Shown in pieces: positions 1 through 12,600 of a stretch of DNA of 46,414 bases. Numbering within the stretch: the stretch's first letter is position 1; each line of letters opens with the position of its first letter. This DNA comes from DASUBV01 sp035532295 (GTDB lineage Bacteria > Actinomycetota > Actinomycetes > Streptosporangiales > Streptosporangiaceae), in the NCBI GenBank assembly GCA_035532295.1, contig DATKRH010000179.1:1-46414 (forward strand), given 5' to 3'. Both the position numbers and the translations under genes were made by a program. The notes under the pieces are model-generated. The model saw only the letters and a program-made list of their open reading frames with translations, made no database searches and had not been told where the DNA came from.

Positions 1-619
1 TCGCTCAAGATCTGCCGGACCGTCCGCCCGCCCGGGGCCGCCGCCTCCAGCATCGGACCGCCCTCGGCCAGGATCCGCGCCGCGATGCTGCGCCCGGCCC
101 CCGCGATCAGGGCCTCATCGAGGCTATCCGGACCAGGCGGCACATACAGCTGCTGCAGCCGCTGCCACCGCAGCCGCTCCAGCTGCGCCGCCGACAGCCC
201 GTGTCCGTGCGGCCCGGCCCCGGGCGGCGCACCCGGATCCACCACCACCACATCGGCAACCGGCGAGCCGGGCGGCACCGGCAGCCAGTCCACCGAGGCC
301 GGCCGGCCCGGCGCCGCGAGCTGATCGCGCAAATCGCGCAGCTGGGCGGCGACGTCGCGCATCAGCTGGGTGGCCTCGGGGCTGAACTCGGGATAGGTGC
401 CCTCGACCAGGGACTTCGCGAGGTCGGCGGCCTCACTGGCGACCTGGCGGGCTGTCGCGGCGTCGGGGGTCGCGGGCGCGCCCAGGCGCTCGTGAATATG
501 GTCCAGGGCCTGCAGGAGCTCGTCCCTGGCCTGCCACGCCTGCGTGATCTCTGGCGGGCCGACGCCCGGCAGCGCCGGGGCGGTCGTCGACGGCGCGGCG
601 GCGGGACTTGCCTGCGCGG
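1..619 (-). other. Helical segment, then start of a seventh OTU-like domain, cut by window edge
   Basis: After a helical stretch (QAWQARDELLQALDHIHERL, then LMRDVAAQLRDLRDQLAA) and a Pro-rich linker, the last 50 residues read LYVPPGPDSLDEALIAGAG and on to the edge. GPDSLDEAL parallels the GPDSVLDAV and GPDSVFDAV nucleophile turns at 37472 and 42221, again with Ser (123-125). The rest of the domain and the protein's C-terminus are outside the window. Confidence 0.45.
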
Positions 620-3600
620 GGATCTCCACAGGGAAGATCGGCTCGAAGTGATTGCCCCGCCAGTACAGCCGCAGGATCGGCGTCGGGTTGCCCGCCCCGT
701 CCCGCGCCGGACCCTCCAGGTGAGCTGGCTGGATCGTCTGATAGCCGGGCCACTCGTAGTCGAGGGAATTCTCGGCGTGCCGGAATACCTGGACCCGGAC
801 ACCCCACATGGTGGTCAGCACCGGCAGGACGGTCCACACGTCCAGCATCTGGCCGCGCCCCACTCGGCGCGCCTCGGCAGCCTGGGTCGCGGTGGTCCGC
901 GGCAGGTTCTGCTGGAGCCAGCTGGTCAGGTTGCTCGTGGAGACCTCTCCCCGCTGGTGCGCGGGCACGACCTCCCCCAGCAACTGGCTGAGCGAGTCGA
1001 CCAGGCAGAGCATCCCCGCCCCGCTCGCCGGCCGGGTAGTGAGCCCGGGCGGCAGGGTCAGCGCGGGAACGCCCGGGCTGTTCCGCACCCAGCGCGTCGC
1101 GCCGTGGATATCGGTCAGCTGCTGCCAGCCCGGTCCCTGGACGATGCCCGGAATCTGCCCCGCCAGAGCGCCACGATCGACCAGCCAGGTCAGCAGGTCC
1201 TCGCGGTTCAGCTGAGCAGCCCAAGGTCGCGTTCCCGCCAGATCGTCGCGCAGCATCCGCACCAGATCGGGGTGAGCCCAGCCGACGGTGGCCCGCGGGC
1301 CGTGCAGGGTCAGGCCGCTGTCCACGTGGACCAGGTCAGAGCCATACCGCACCCACCTGCCGGAAAGGTCATGCACCGAGCTCGGCCGGCCATCCCGCCC
1401 GGCCACCGCGATCATCGCGCTCGGCAGGTGCAGCGCGTAGGCCCGGCCGTCAGCCGGCTGCGCCGCCATCCAGTCCACGCGCTCGGTCTGGGTGCCCCCG
1501 CTGAGCCTGCGATCGGACGGGACCGCCAGCCCGCGCGCCTGATCTAGCCACGTCCACCCATCCGGTGGCCGGCTACCGTGCGGGCCGCCGGTATCGGTGT
1601 CCCCGGCATGCGTCGTCGCCGACGCCGTCGTGCTCAGGGCCGGAGCCGCTATCTCGGCAAACCGCACCCCGGCCGTCGCCGCCGTGGTCGTCGGCGCCCT
1701 GGCACCCGCGAACGACGTCGCCGCGTCCTGATCGCCGGCGGGCCCCTTCGATGACCCCCCAGTCGATGATGACTCCGATGAAGCGACGGACTGCACCGGC
1801 GACGAGGGTTCCGGCAGCGTCACGTGCGCCGCGGCCGTGCCGGCGGGCGCCAGCAGGCTCGGCGCGTCGTCGGGCGCCGGGCCCCTGACCCTGCTGACCG
1901 CGCCGCCCAGGAACGCCGCGGCCAGGCCCCAGATGCCTACCTGGCGCAGGAGTCGCATCGCCTCCGCGTGTGACCTATACCGCTGCTCCTCCGCCGGGTC
2001 CGGCAGTTCCTCAAGCGGATCCTCACCGGAGTACTGGAGCTTGTCCTTGCCCGCGACCTGTGCCGTGCCCTCGACCACCTCGCGCATCTGCTGGTAATAG
2101 CCGCGATTGGCGCGGAGCCTGCGCATGACGTGTCCCCACCAGATCGTCTCGGTGAAGAACGAGATGTTGCCCTCCTCGACCGTGTTGCGCTCGTGTACCC
2201 CGGTGAAGGCTTCCACGAACTCCGTGAAACCGGCATTCTCGAGCAGGTGGAGGAATTCGTGGATGATCGTCTGCGAGATGTCCCACAAGTTCTTCTGATT
2301 CTCCGCGGGCGTGCCCGCGCGGAACATCGGGACAAGAATCTTCTTCTCCTTCTTCATTGACAGGCCAAACCAGCCACGATGGATTTCCAGAATCCGCTCG
2401 ACGTGATCCGGGTCAGCGGTCAGATCGTCGAGAACCTCATCGACTATCCGGGCTTCCTCATTGACCGGAGCGTCATTTTCGGGGTCAAATTCGGGGAAGG
2501 CGTTATGCTTCTCCAGCACATCCTGGGCATCGCTTTTCTTCGCCAGTTCCTGCCTGAGCCACCACTTAGCCTCGTCGCGCTTCGCGACATCATCCATGTT
2601 CGCGAACGACCACTCCTGGTACTCGAACCCGTCGAAGATGTCGCCGGACTCTCCCGGATGTCCGAAGACCAGCCGGGACCGTCGCTGAGCCAGGCGACCG
2701 AGCGCTTCGTATACCCATTCCGTGGATTGTTCCGATATGCCCTCGGCCTGGCTCTCGGCGTAGAGATTTTCTTTCTTCGCATGCTCCGCCGGGCCGCGCC
2801 CTGGCACGACCTCATCCCACCGGCTGTTAACGTCGCGGATAAGCGCCCTCTTGAGCTGCGTCCGGAAGGGCCGGTGCCTGCCCAGCCTGGCCTTGAAGCG
2901 GGCGAGCCGGCCGGTGTCGGTCAGAGCAGGAGGCCGGATGAGCGCCTCCCGCAGGCGCCGCGCCTGGGAGGCGGGCGGGGTCACCGTGAGATCGCGCAGC
3001 GTGTCGAGATCCGGGAGGTGCCCGAGGGCGTCGAGATACAGCCACGCCAGCACCTTGTCCAGCTTCGCTGTCGCAGCGTCCATGTCGTAAAAGCGGTTGC
3101 GGTCGCCATATTTCAGCGTCATGTCATTCAGCAGCACGCGCAGATCGGTGATGTACCAGCTCGCCGTCATCCGCTGCCGCGGGGGGAGCTTCGCGAGCGC
3201 GTCGATGATGTCGTCGACGCTGCGTTTCTCTATCCCGTGGCCGGCCAGCCAGAGGTCCTCGAAATCCAGCGGATCGGTAAGCTCCCTGCGAGCCAGGTCA
3301 TCGCTGAGCATGACGGGCGTGAACGGGCCCGCTGGCTGGACGTCCGGTCGCACCTGGCCGGATACCCAGTCGAGCCGGGTGGTAAAGATATCGTCCAGCT
3401 GGTCGCGCAACGGGCCGTCCGGGATCGCTCGCGGCAGGTTCTGGCGCAGTTGCTTATCGAAGATCTCGGTCAGCTCGGCCGCGTCGCTGAGCCGCAGCAT
3501 CGCCAGCACCGTCCTGCGGATGCGGTCGGTGACCGGGCCGTCCAGGAGATAATCGATCAGCCTGCGCTGGTCCCGTGGGCTCAGGCCGAAGGCCGGGTTG

Positions 3601-6600
3601 CCGGACAGGGACCGGAGCGCCAGGTCGTTCACGGCCGCCCGGATCCCGTCCAGCCACGTGTGAGCCGTGCGCTCCTCCACGGGCGGCATGCGCAGGCCGC
3701 TGACGATCGCGTGCTGCCCTCGGCCGCGGAGCGCCTCGACGGCGCGCAGGACCTGCTCAGTGGTCAGCTCCTGCTCGACCTCCAGGTCGTGCAGCCGCGG
3801 GTCGGCCAGGCGCGGGCTGAACCGCAGCGGCGGCTGCACGTCCGGTCGGACGCCACCCCGGTCGTCGAGCCGGTCGTGGTATATCTGCTGCAGCTCAGCG
3901 ACCAGGTCGGGAGCCGTGATCGAATCGTCGAGCAGCTTGCGCAGGTTCTCGTCGAGCACCTGCGTGAGCTGGTCGCTGTCGGCGTCCCGCAGCAACTCCA
4001 GCGCCTGCCATTGGGCCGGGCCGTCGGCCAGGCGCCGGATCAGCCGCCCCAGGTCGTGAACGCTCAGCGCGGATGCCCGGCGTCCGCTCAGGTGTGCCTG
4101 CGCCTGGTGCACCAGCCTGGCCGGGGCGCCGACGCGCTCCAGCCACTCATCGAGCCTGCGCTGGTGCATCGTGAGCCGCAGGTCCGCCGCGTTCCTGAGC
4201 TGCTCGTCCGAGCGTCCCGCGAGCTGCGGGCCGATCACCAGGAGACGGTCGCGGGTCGGATCGTCGGCCGGATCGATGCTGCTCAGCTTCTTGCTGATCA
4301 GGCCGAGGCTGAACGGCTGGGCCGGCCGGGCATCCTTGAACACCTCGCCGGTGGCCGGGTCGGCCCGCCTGGCCAGGAGCGCGGCCAGGTCAGGACGCAG
4401 CCAGTGGCCATCCGGGATGCCCCTGTCCAGTGCCGCGGTCACCGTTTCGTCCCACACCTGTTGGAGCTGGTCGGCCTCGGTGATCCGGATCAGATCCAGC
4501 GCCTGCCAGCGGGCCACGCCGTCCGCGGCCTCAATGATCAGCGCTCTCTTGGCGGCCACGCTCAGGGCGGCGTACGAGGGCCCGCTCAGGTAGGTATCGA
4601 TCTGGTCGGCTCGGCGGCCGGCGTCGCGCAGCCGGTCCAGCCAGATCAGTGCGCTGGTCCGCGGCGAGCGCTGGAAGCCGGGGCCCGGCTCGTCGGACAG
4701 GCCCAGCGGCCGGGCTACGGCCTCGTCCGAGCGGCTCCCGACGGCCAGCAGCGCGGCGTGGTACTGCGGGATGGTGAGGTCATCCCTGTGGTCGGCGCCG
4801 GCCAGCGCCGGACTGATCGTGACCAGGCTGAAGGCCTCACCGTCGAGCCGGGAAGGTCCTCTGGGCGTGCTCAGCCGGGATCCGGAAAGACGCTGACCCG
4901 CCGGGGGCTGGGCCTGCCGCGGCTGCGGTGACATGATCATCGCCGGGATATTCAGGCGGGTCATCGTCCGGCGCTGGAACACGCCTGCCTGATGGGCACC
5001 GCCGCGCACCAGCTGCGCCAGGCGCGCGTCCCGGCCGGCTGGCCGCCGGGCGATCCCCTCCGCCCTGCCCCGCAGCCGGTGGCCCGCCGGGATCGCCTCC
5101 GCCAGCCGCTTCGCCAGGCGACCACGGCCCGACAGCTCGGCCAGCTCAGCGGGAGTGCTGGCGTCGAGCAGGTCCAGTACCGCCATGCGGGACGCATCGG
5201 TGACGGGCTGGCGCAGGCCGTCCCAGACCAGCTGAGCCTTCTGGTCGGAGCGCAGCTGCGGGGCGGGGAACCGCCGCAGGTAGTCATCCGCCCTGCCCCG
5301 CAGCCGATGGCCGGCCGGGAAGGCCGCCGCGAGACGCCGCGGCAGCCGACCCTGATCCTGGGCGAACAACCGGCGGACGGTGTCGTCATCGAGCAGGTCG
5401 AGCAGGTTCAGCACCTCGACGCGGACGTCATCGGTGACGGCGGCCGTCAGCAGATCCCAGATCAGGGGGTCGAGCCCGGGTACAGGTCGTTCCGGCGGCC
5501 GGGCGGCGGCCCGCTCATCGTCGGGCCCCGGCTCCGGCCTCGGCCCGAGCCGGAATTCCCGCGCCCGCCGCACCGCGTTGGCGGCGTCCTCCAGCGCCTG
5601 GAGCTCCAGCTGCGCCGGGTCGTGAGACGACCGGCCGGCCGACGGCGTCAGGCTGGCTGGCAGCCTCGGCCTCGGCAGCACGCGAGAGCCGGGTGTGTCC
5701 AGCAGGTCCTCGGGAAACGCGTCAGGCCCGATCCGGTCTGAGGTGAAATCCTCGGCCCGGGCCCGCAGGCCGTGCCCGAGCGGGAACGCCCGCACCAGCC
5801 AGCGTCCCAGCGGGCTGTCGTTCAGCATCCTGGCCAGCAGAGCCTCGGGGGTGGAGCGGAGCAGCCCGAGCACCGCGACGCGGGCGTCATCGGTGAGCAT
5901 GCCGGTCAGCAGCTCCCTGATCAGCCGCGCCTTCTCGGCGTCGGTCAGGTCGGTCCGCACGGCCTTCTGCTCGTCAGTCAGCTTCGCGATCGCGGGGTCG
6001 GCCGGGTCTGGCTCCACATTCAGGTACGCCCGTGCCCGCCGGACCCGGCCGGCGGTCGTCACCAGGGCCGTCAGGTGCGCGCGGGTGACCGCGCCTGCCG
6101 ACCGTTTCTCCTTCTTCGCCTGCCCGACCATCGTGGCCAGTTCCCGCAACTGCTGGCTGGTCACCGGCGCGTCATGGGCCAGGGGCGGGTCCTGGAGAGA
6201 CCGGAATTCCGACCTGAGGTGGTCAAGTCCGATCCCGGCTCGCCCGGCGCCACCGGTGCCGCGCCCGGCGGCGATCAGGTCGGTCAGCCGCCGCAGGTTC
6301 GTCAGGCCGGCCAGGTCGGCGCTGCCGTCATCGAAGACCTCGCTAGCGACCGCAAGGAACTGGAACAGCCTGGTCCGGGCCGCCTGCGGGCGATCGCCGG
6401 CGCCCGGGACGGCCCGGGCGAGAGCGCTGTCTTGATGGTGGAAGCCGATCTGCCTGGCCAGCTCGGCGAAGATTTCCGCGTCAGCCGGGCCGGATCTGGC
6501 CAGGCTGGGGGCCAGGTGGTCGACCATCGCCATGACGCTGTCTACCTGCTGGGAGCTGAAGTGGTGTGCGCCCAGCAGGACGCGTGCCCGCTGCCCCGAC

Positions 6601-9600
6601 GTGGCGTGCATGGCGGTAGCCAGCGCCTGCCCGGCGGCCAGCACGGGTGCCAGGCGACCGCGCGCGGCTTCGATCGCCTGAGCCGTAGCAGGCGTCACCG
6701 CCGGAGTGTCCCCGAGAAGGTCCAGCTCCGTCCTGGCCCCGAGCCGGCCGCGCGCCTGCCGGTAGGTGTTCAGGGCGCCCCGCAGGCCGGCCAGCTGAGT
6801 CGGGCCGACCTGCCGGAGGTAGGCTTCGACGTCGTCCTGGACCGACTGCAGCCTGGCGGGCTCCGCCGTCCAGCTCTCCCGCGCCGCGGCGAGGACGGCC
6901 GCGGCCGCCGCGTCGAGCTCCCCGGCCGCGGTGGTCATCCGGTCGGCCACGGAGCCGCCCTGGCCCCCGGCGCGCGGCGGGATCGGGGTGAGTACCTGCA
7001 GGGCCCCCGTGAGGTCTGCCTCCGTGAGCCGCTCCGCCTGGCGCGGCCGCCACCGGCCGGGGACGAATTCGTCCAGCCCCCCCAGCGCCGCATCGATGCG
7101 GGCGGTCAGGCGAGCCGCCTCCGGTTCGGAGACCCCCTGCAGCAGCGGACGCACGGCAGCCACCCGCCTGCGGGCGGTATCCATGGCCGCCCATGCGGTC
7201 TCCAGCGAGGCGGTGGCCGCGGTGAGCACCTCCCAGGCGGCCGTCTCCAGCGCTGACGCGTGCTGGAGCGCCTGCTCGGCGGCGGCCAGGTCCGCGGCGG
7301 TGGCCGGCGGCCAGGCCGGCACCGGCGGCACGGCCTGCTCGGCGGCCGTCAGGGGATCGGGCTGGTCCGGACGCCGCCCCGTGTGCGGCAGCAGCGCGCG
7401 GGCCGCCGCGGCCAGGCGCGGGGCGGCGCCCGCGCGGTCCGGCAGCCCGGCGGCGGCACCGACCCTGGCGATCAGCCGGGCGGCGCTCGCCTCGGCGGCG
7501 GTCATCCGGTCGAGGTCCTGGCCGACTGCCTCCACCCCGGCCAGCGCGGCCGCCTGTTGCGTCGCGGCCGGTACCTCTCCGGCCGCCTGAGTGATCTGCG
7601 CGGTCAGGCCGTCGCGCGCCGCGCCGGTGTAGGGCAGCACCGGCCGGACGGCGGTCATCAGGCCCAGCACGTCGTCCCGGCGCTGCCGCAGCGACTGGCT
7701 CACCGCGGCGAGTACCTGGGTGGTCACCGTCTGGGCGGCCGCCAGGGCGGCGGGGAAGTCCCCCACTCCCTGGTCCAGGGTCATCGCGGCCCCCCGGATG
7801 GCCGCCGGAGAGTTCAGCTCCGCCGGGGTGCCTGGCCACCGCTCGGGCCGGACACCCCGCAGCCCGGCGGCCGCGTGAGCCAGCTGCGCCGTCAGGCTGG
7901 CCTGGAGGCCGCCGGTGTGCCGGAGCAGCCCGGTCGCCGCCCCGACCATGGCCTCGGCGGCCTGGACCGGCTGTAGCGCCTGCCGCAGCGCGTCCAGCGC
8001 GGGAGCCACCGCCATGATGACCCTGATAGTGGCGGCATCCAGGGCGGTGATCGCGTCCAGCGACTGGCGCGTCGCCGTGAGCTCCGCCTGCGTTCTCGGC
8101 AGGCGCCGCCCGTCCGGCAGGGCGGCGGCAGCAGCGGTGGCCTGCTGCCGCTCCCGGCTCAGCGCTTCGCCGAGTTCCGGCCGCCCGCCAGCGTGCCCCA
8201 GGAGTTCCTGCGCCGCCGTCGCCCGGTCGATGGCGTCGTTCGCCCGGTCCCGCAGGCCCGCGCTGGCCATGGCGAGCACCCGGCGGATGCTGGTCTCCAG
8301 GTCGAGCACCGCGTCCAGCCCGTCGCGCGCGGCCCGCAGCGCCGCGATCCGTCCCGGCGGGTGCCTGAGGTCGCTGACGCGCTGGATGTCAGCGGACAAC
8401 TGATCCAGGTCAGGCCGCAGTAGCTCGACGTCTGCCAGCTCCTGCCGGGTGCGCGCGGCCAGCGCCAGGCCGTCACTGGCCCGCTGCCGCAATCCCTCGA
8501 CGGCCGGCACGGCCACGGCCCGCAGCGCATTCTCCAGGCTGGCCGCCTCGCTCAGGAGGCGCCGGGCGGCCCGATGCGCCTCCAGCGGCGCCGTCACGGG
8601 CTCTGCGGGGATCTGCGCCGGCGGAATGGCCGACGTTACCTCGACGGCCTGTGCGGCGGCCGTGAGGCGGGAACCAAGCTCGCCAGGCCGTCCGGGCTCA
8701 TCGGGCCGTTCGGTCAGGGTCAGCAGGCTCCGTGCGTCGCGGACGTGGCTCAGCAGCTCTCGTGTGCGCAGGCCGATGATCTCCGTTGCCGTGTCAGCGG
8801 CCTGAGTGATGACGTCCTCAAGCGCGAGGATCGGAACCATGGCCCTCAGGGCAGGACCCGGATCCGGCGGCGGGCCGGATCCGGGCTGCGCCGGGATGAC
8901 GGGGAGAGTGGCCGGGCTCGCGGCCGCGGCCGCACGGGCAGCGTCCAGCGCCTGGGTCAGGGCTGCCCTGCGGTCACCCGTGTGCGGCAGCAGTCCGCGC
9001 GCCTCGTCGGCGGCGGCCAGCACGTCGAGCCGGGTCTGCGGCCAGCCGCCGGTGAGCGCCGCCACCACCTGCTGCGTAGCGCGCTCGACGGCGGCGACCG
9101 CGTTCTCGATGGCCCCCGCGCGCAGCGTCTGCGCCGCGGCCTGCCGGATCTCTGCTGGCGTGATCGGGCCTGCCCAGTCCGCCAGCTTGATGCCCGCCTT
9201 GACCGGGTCTGGGTCCCCCGTCTGCTGCCGGGCGGGGCCGGGCTGCGGTTCTCTCGCGAGCCTGACCTGCTCCAGCCCCGCGGGTCGCTGCTCGCGGGGC
9301 GCCCACCAGGCGGGCCTGAGCCGCGCCAGCCCCCCCATCGCCTGACGAAGACCCTCGCTGAGGGCCGTCCTCGCCTCGCCGGCGTGCGGCAGGAGCCCGG
9401 TCGCCATGAGGCCCGCCAAGTTGGCGGCATCGGCCCGCGGCCGCAGCTCCTCGACCGGGGCTACGGCCGCCGAGATGACCCGCAGGATTGTTGTCTCAAG
9501 GTCGATCGCGTCGTGCCGTTCCCTGCTCAGCGCCTCCCTCTCCGCGTCCGTGCCGGGCGGTTCCTCCGGCCTGACCCGCGTCCCCTGCAGCGACCCCATG

Positions 9601-12600
9601 GCCACGGCCAGGGGGATGTCCAGCGCCACTTCCCGCTGGTCGGAGTACGGCAGGAGGTGCCGCACCGCCTGGCCCATCTCCAGGCCCCATTCGGTCGCCT
9701 CTGCCACGGAGCGGACGGCTTTCGTCCAGCGGGCGCTGACGACGCCCTCGGCGTAGGCAAGTGCGGTCAGCGCCTCCGTCACCTGGGTCATGTCGCCTGG
9801 CCGCGGAAGCAGAGGAAGCCGCGGCGGTACGAGCGGCACCGCCTGAGTCAGGTCCGCGCTGAGGGGGTCGTCGTCGCCGCTGGACACCAGCCACTGCCGG
9901 ATCGTCTGGACCTGGCTCTCCAGGGCAGCCCGGCGCCGCTGCCATCCCGCGTCGAGCACGGCCTGGACGGCGGCGGCGAACTCCCGCAGCTGCTCCGAGT
10001 CTCCCAGCCGGTCCAACATGGACATGGCCGCTGAGATCTCCCCCGCCGACCGCGGCATGGCGGGCACCGACTCTCGCACACTCCGCTGCCGCGACAGGGT
10101 CGCCGCGCTGCCCCCCATCGACACGACGCTGCCCGCCCAGCTCACCCGGCGCACCGAGCCGCTGTCCCACGAGCTCGCCCACGAGCTCGCCGGCGAGCCC
10201 GCCACCGAGCCAGCCACGCTGCCTCGACGTGACAGCGACGGCCCGCCGCGCCGCGCGCTTCTGCGCCGCAGCAGCACGTCGGGCGCTGTGCCCGCCGCTA
10301 GCTTCAGCGTGCCCAGGCCGTGCTCGGCCTGGGTCAGGCGCTCGCGCAGGGCCGTCTGCTGCGCCGAGTCGCCAACGTGGGGCAGGATCCGTTCCAGCTG
10401 ATCCGCGAGCCTCTCGACCGCGGGCTCGTACCCCGCGAGCGGGCGGCGCACCAAGGTCTGCCACGCGGATCCGATCACGGAGCGGAGCACCCGCAGCGGC
10501 ATGATCAGCGAGTTGAGCGTCGCCGCCGCTTCGGTCATCTCACCGACCGTGCCGAATGGGCCGCGGGGGACCTTGACCGCCTCTACGGCCCGGTAGGCGC
10601 GGTCCAGTCGCACGGCCAGCTCATCCAGTCGTGACGGGATGGTTCCCGCGCGTAGCTGCCGCTGCCTGAGGTCCGCGACCAGGTCTGACATCCGGCGGCC
10701 CAGGTCCAGGGACTCATCCCGGAGCTGCCGGGAAGTCGTGAGCCGCGCGGCCAGGACGGCCCGCGCGGCGGTTTCGAACCGGTCGACCAGCGGCTGCAGG
10801 CCGGCCAGGTGCCGCGCGAAGTCCGCGACCTGCGCCACCGTGTCAGCGCTCAGCTCAGGCCAGTGCAGCACCTCGTCGAGCCTGGCTTCCCTGAACTCGC
10901 GCACGAGCTCGGGCGCGAGCTCGTCCCTCACCTGCTTGCCCCCCTCGCCCCTGGGCGGGAGCACCTCATCATCCAGGCGCGTGAGGCCGTCGGCGGCCTC
11001 GTTCGCCGCGGCGGCCACGTCGTCCAGGACCGCGCGCAGGTCCGCCTGTGCCCTCGCGACCTCGTCCGCCTCGCCGGCGGCCAGCCCGCGAGCGGTCGCG
11101 TCGATGTCCGCCGCGGTGGTCAGCTCTGCCCCGCTCGCTCGCCACCAGGCGGGCTTGACCTGGTCCAGCCGGACGACCGCACGGTCCAGGCGGTCCGTCA
11201 GGTCGGCTTGCTGCTGGCCGGTGTAGGGCAGCATCTGCCGGGCCGCCGCGGTCAGGGCCGGCGCGGCGGCCACGTCGGCCTGCAGCCCGTTCAGGTCGGT
11301 GGCCGCGGCGAGCACCGCCCTGGTGGCCTCCTCGAAGGCGGTCAGCCCGGCCAGCGCGGCCCGGGCATCGTTCATCCCCTGCTCGGTGCTCAGTGGCAGC
11401 GCGGGCCGGGGCGGCGAAACGACCGACCCGTCCGCCGGCGTCAAGGGCGCCTCGGCGCTGTCGAGCGCGGCCAGCAGGCTGTCGTGGCCCCGGCCGATCC
11501 TGCGCGCCGCCCCGGCCAGGGACCGGGCGTTCGCCAGCCGGGAATCCCAGCCCTCGACCGCGGACGTGAGCACCTCGGCCCAGCGGTCGGTGACGTCCCG
11601 CTGCCTCGCCCGGTACTCGGCGACCGTCCGTATGGTGGCCGTCACCTCGGCCGCCGTGCTCGGCAGCACCGTCGGCGGGCGAGGCACCGCGGCCACGGCC
11701 GCGTCCAGCCGGTCGAGGGCGGCGGCGCGGTCGGCGAGCGGCTGGCCGGCGGCCGGCAGCAGCTCGCGCGCCTGCGCGGGCAGCGCCGATACGTCCGTGA
11801 TCGCCTCGTTCCACTGCTCGTGAGCGGCCTCGAGAATTCCGGCGGCCGCCCGCCCCAGGGCCCCGGCCGCCTGCCAGAACCGGCCCAGGTCGCCCCGGAC
11901 GAGCTGGAGCCGGTCCGCTTGGTCCTTGCCGGGCGGCGTCGCGGGCGGCCCAGGGACCGCGCGCACGGCCACGTCGGCGGCATCGAGTGCCGCCTCCAGG
12001 GCGGCCTCGGCGTCAGATCGCTGCGCCCCGGCGGGCGGCAGCAGCCCGCGCACGGCCGCCGCTAGCTGGGCCGTGGCGGTGATGCCTCGCCGCCACTCCG
12101 CGATCGTGGTCTCGGCGCTCTCCACGCCGAAGTGGACGTCGTGGCCGGGCGGCTGAGGCGGCGATGGGCGGTCGCCGATCGCCCCGTTCCCGCGCAGGAC
12201 AACGAGTGCCTGGCGTACCGCCGTGTCCAGGTCGTAGGACAGCAGGATGGAGGGCCGGCGCGGCCCGGCGCTGTCAGCGTGGTCCGGGCCCTGCAGCGGA
12301 GCGTACGAGGACAGGTCGAAGCGCAGCACTAGGCTGTCGGGGATGCTGGGGTCGGGATCGGAGATGCGGCCGACCCGGTCGGCCCCGCGCGACTCAAGGA
12401 ACTCGGCAACGGCGCTGCCCGCTTCTGCCTCGCTGGTCACCGCCTGGTAGCCGCGACGATTCGCCTCGGCCAGCAGCGACTCGATCAGGGCCTGGCTTGT
12501 CCCGCGGTCTTCCTCGCCGTCCGCCCAGAACGCTCGTTCCAGTGCAGGAGGACCTGGTGCGGCGGTGCGCAGGTGCGCGTGACCAACTACCTGCCCGCCC

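Noticed and set aside
2379..4931. 850-codon plus-strand open frame
   Set aside because: It lies opposite the giant minus-strand frame, is Arg/Gln/Val rich with no recognisable domain, and arises from the high GC wobble of the real gene. The same holds for the long plus-strand frames at 19488-21659 (723 codons), 5772-7256, 8574-10034 and 23763-25238.
9496..10464. 322-codon minus-strand frame with a GELVGELVGQRLG run
   Set aside because: It is out of phase with the giant gene. In the correct phase the same DNA reads as a Ser/Gly-rich linker (SSWASSWDSGSV), so it is a shadow and not a separate gene.
7380..11230. LPYTG and LPHTG words as sortase anchoring signals
   Set aside because: They are internal, recur as part of a helical repeat, and are not followed by a hydrophobic segment and positive tail.
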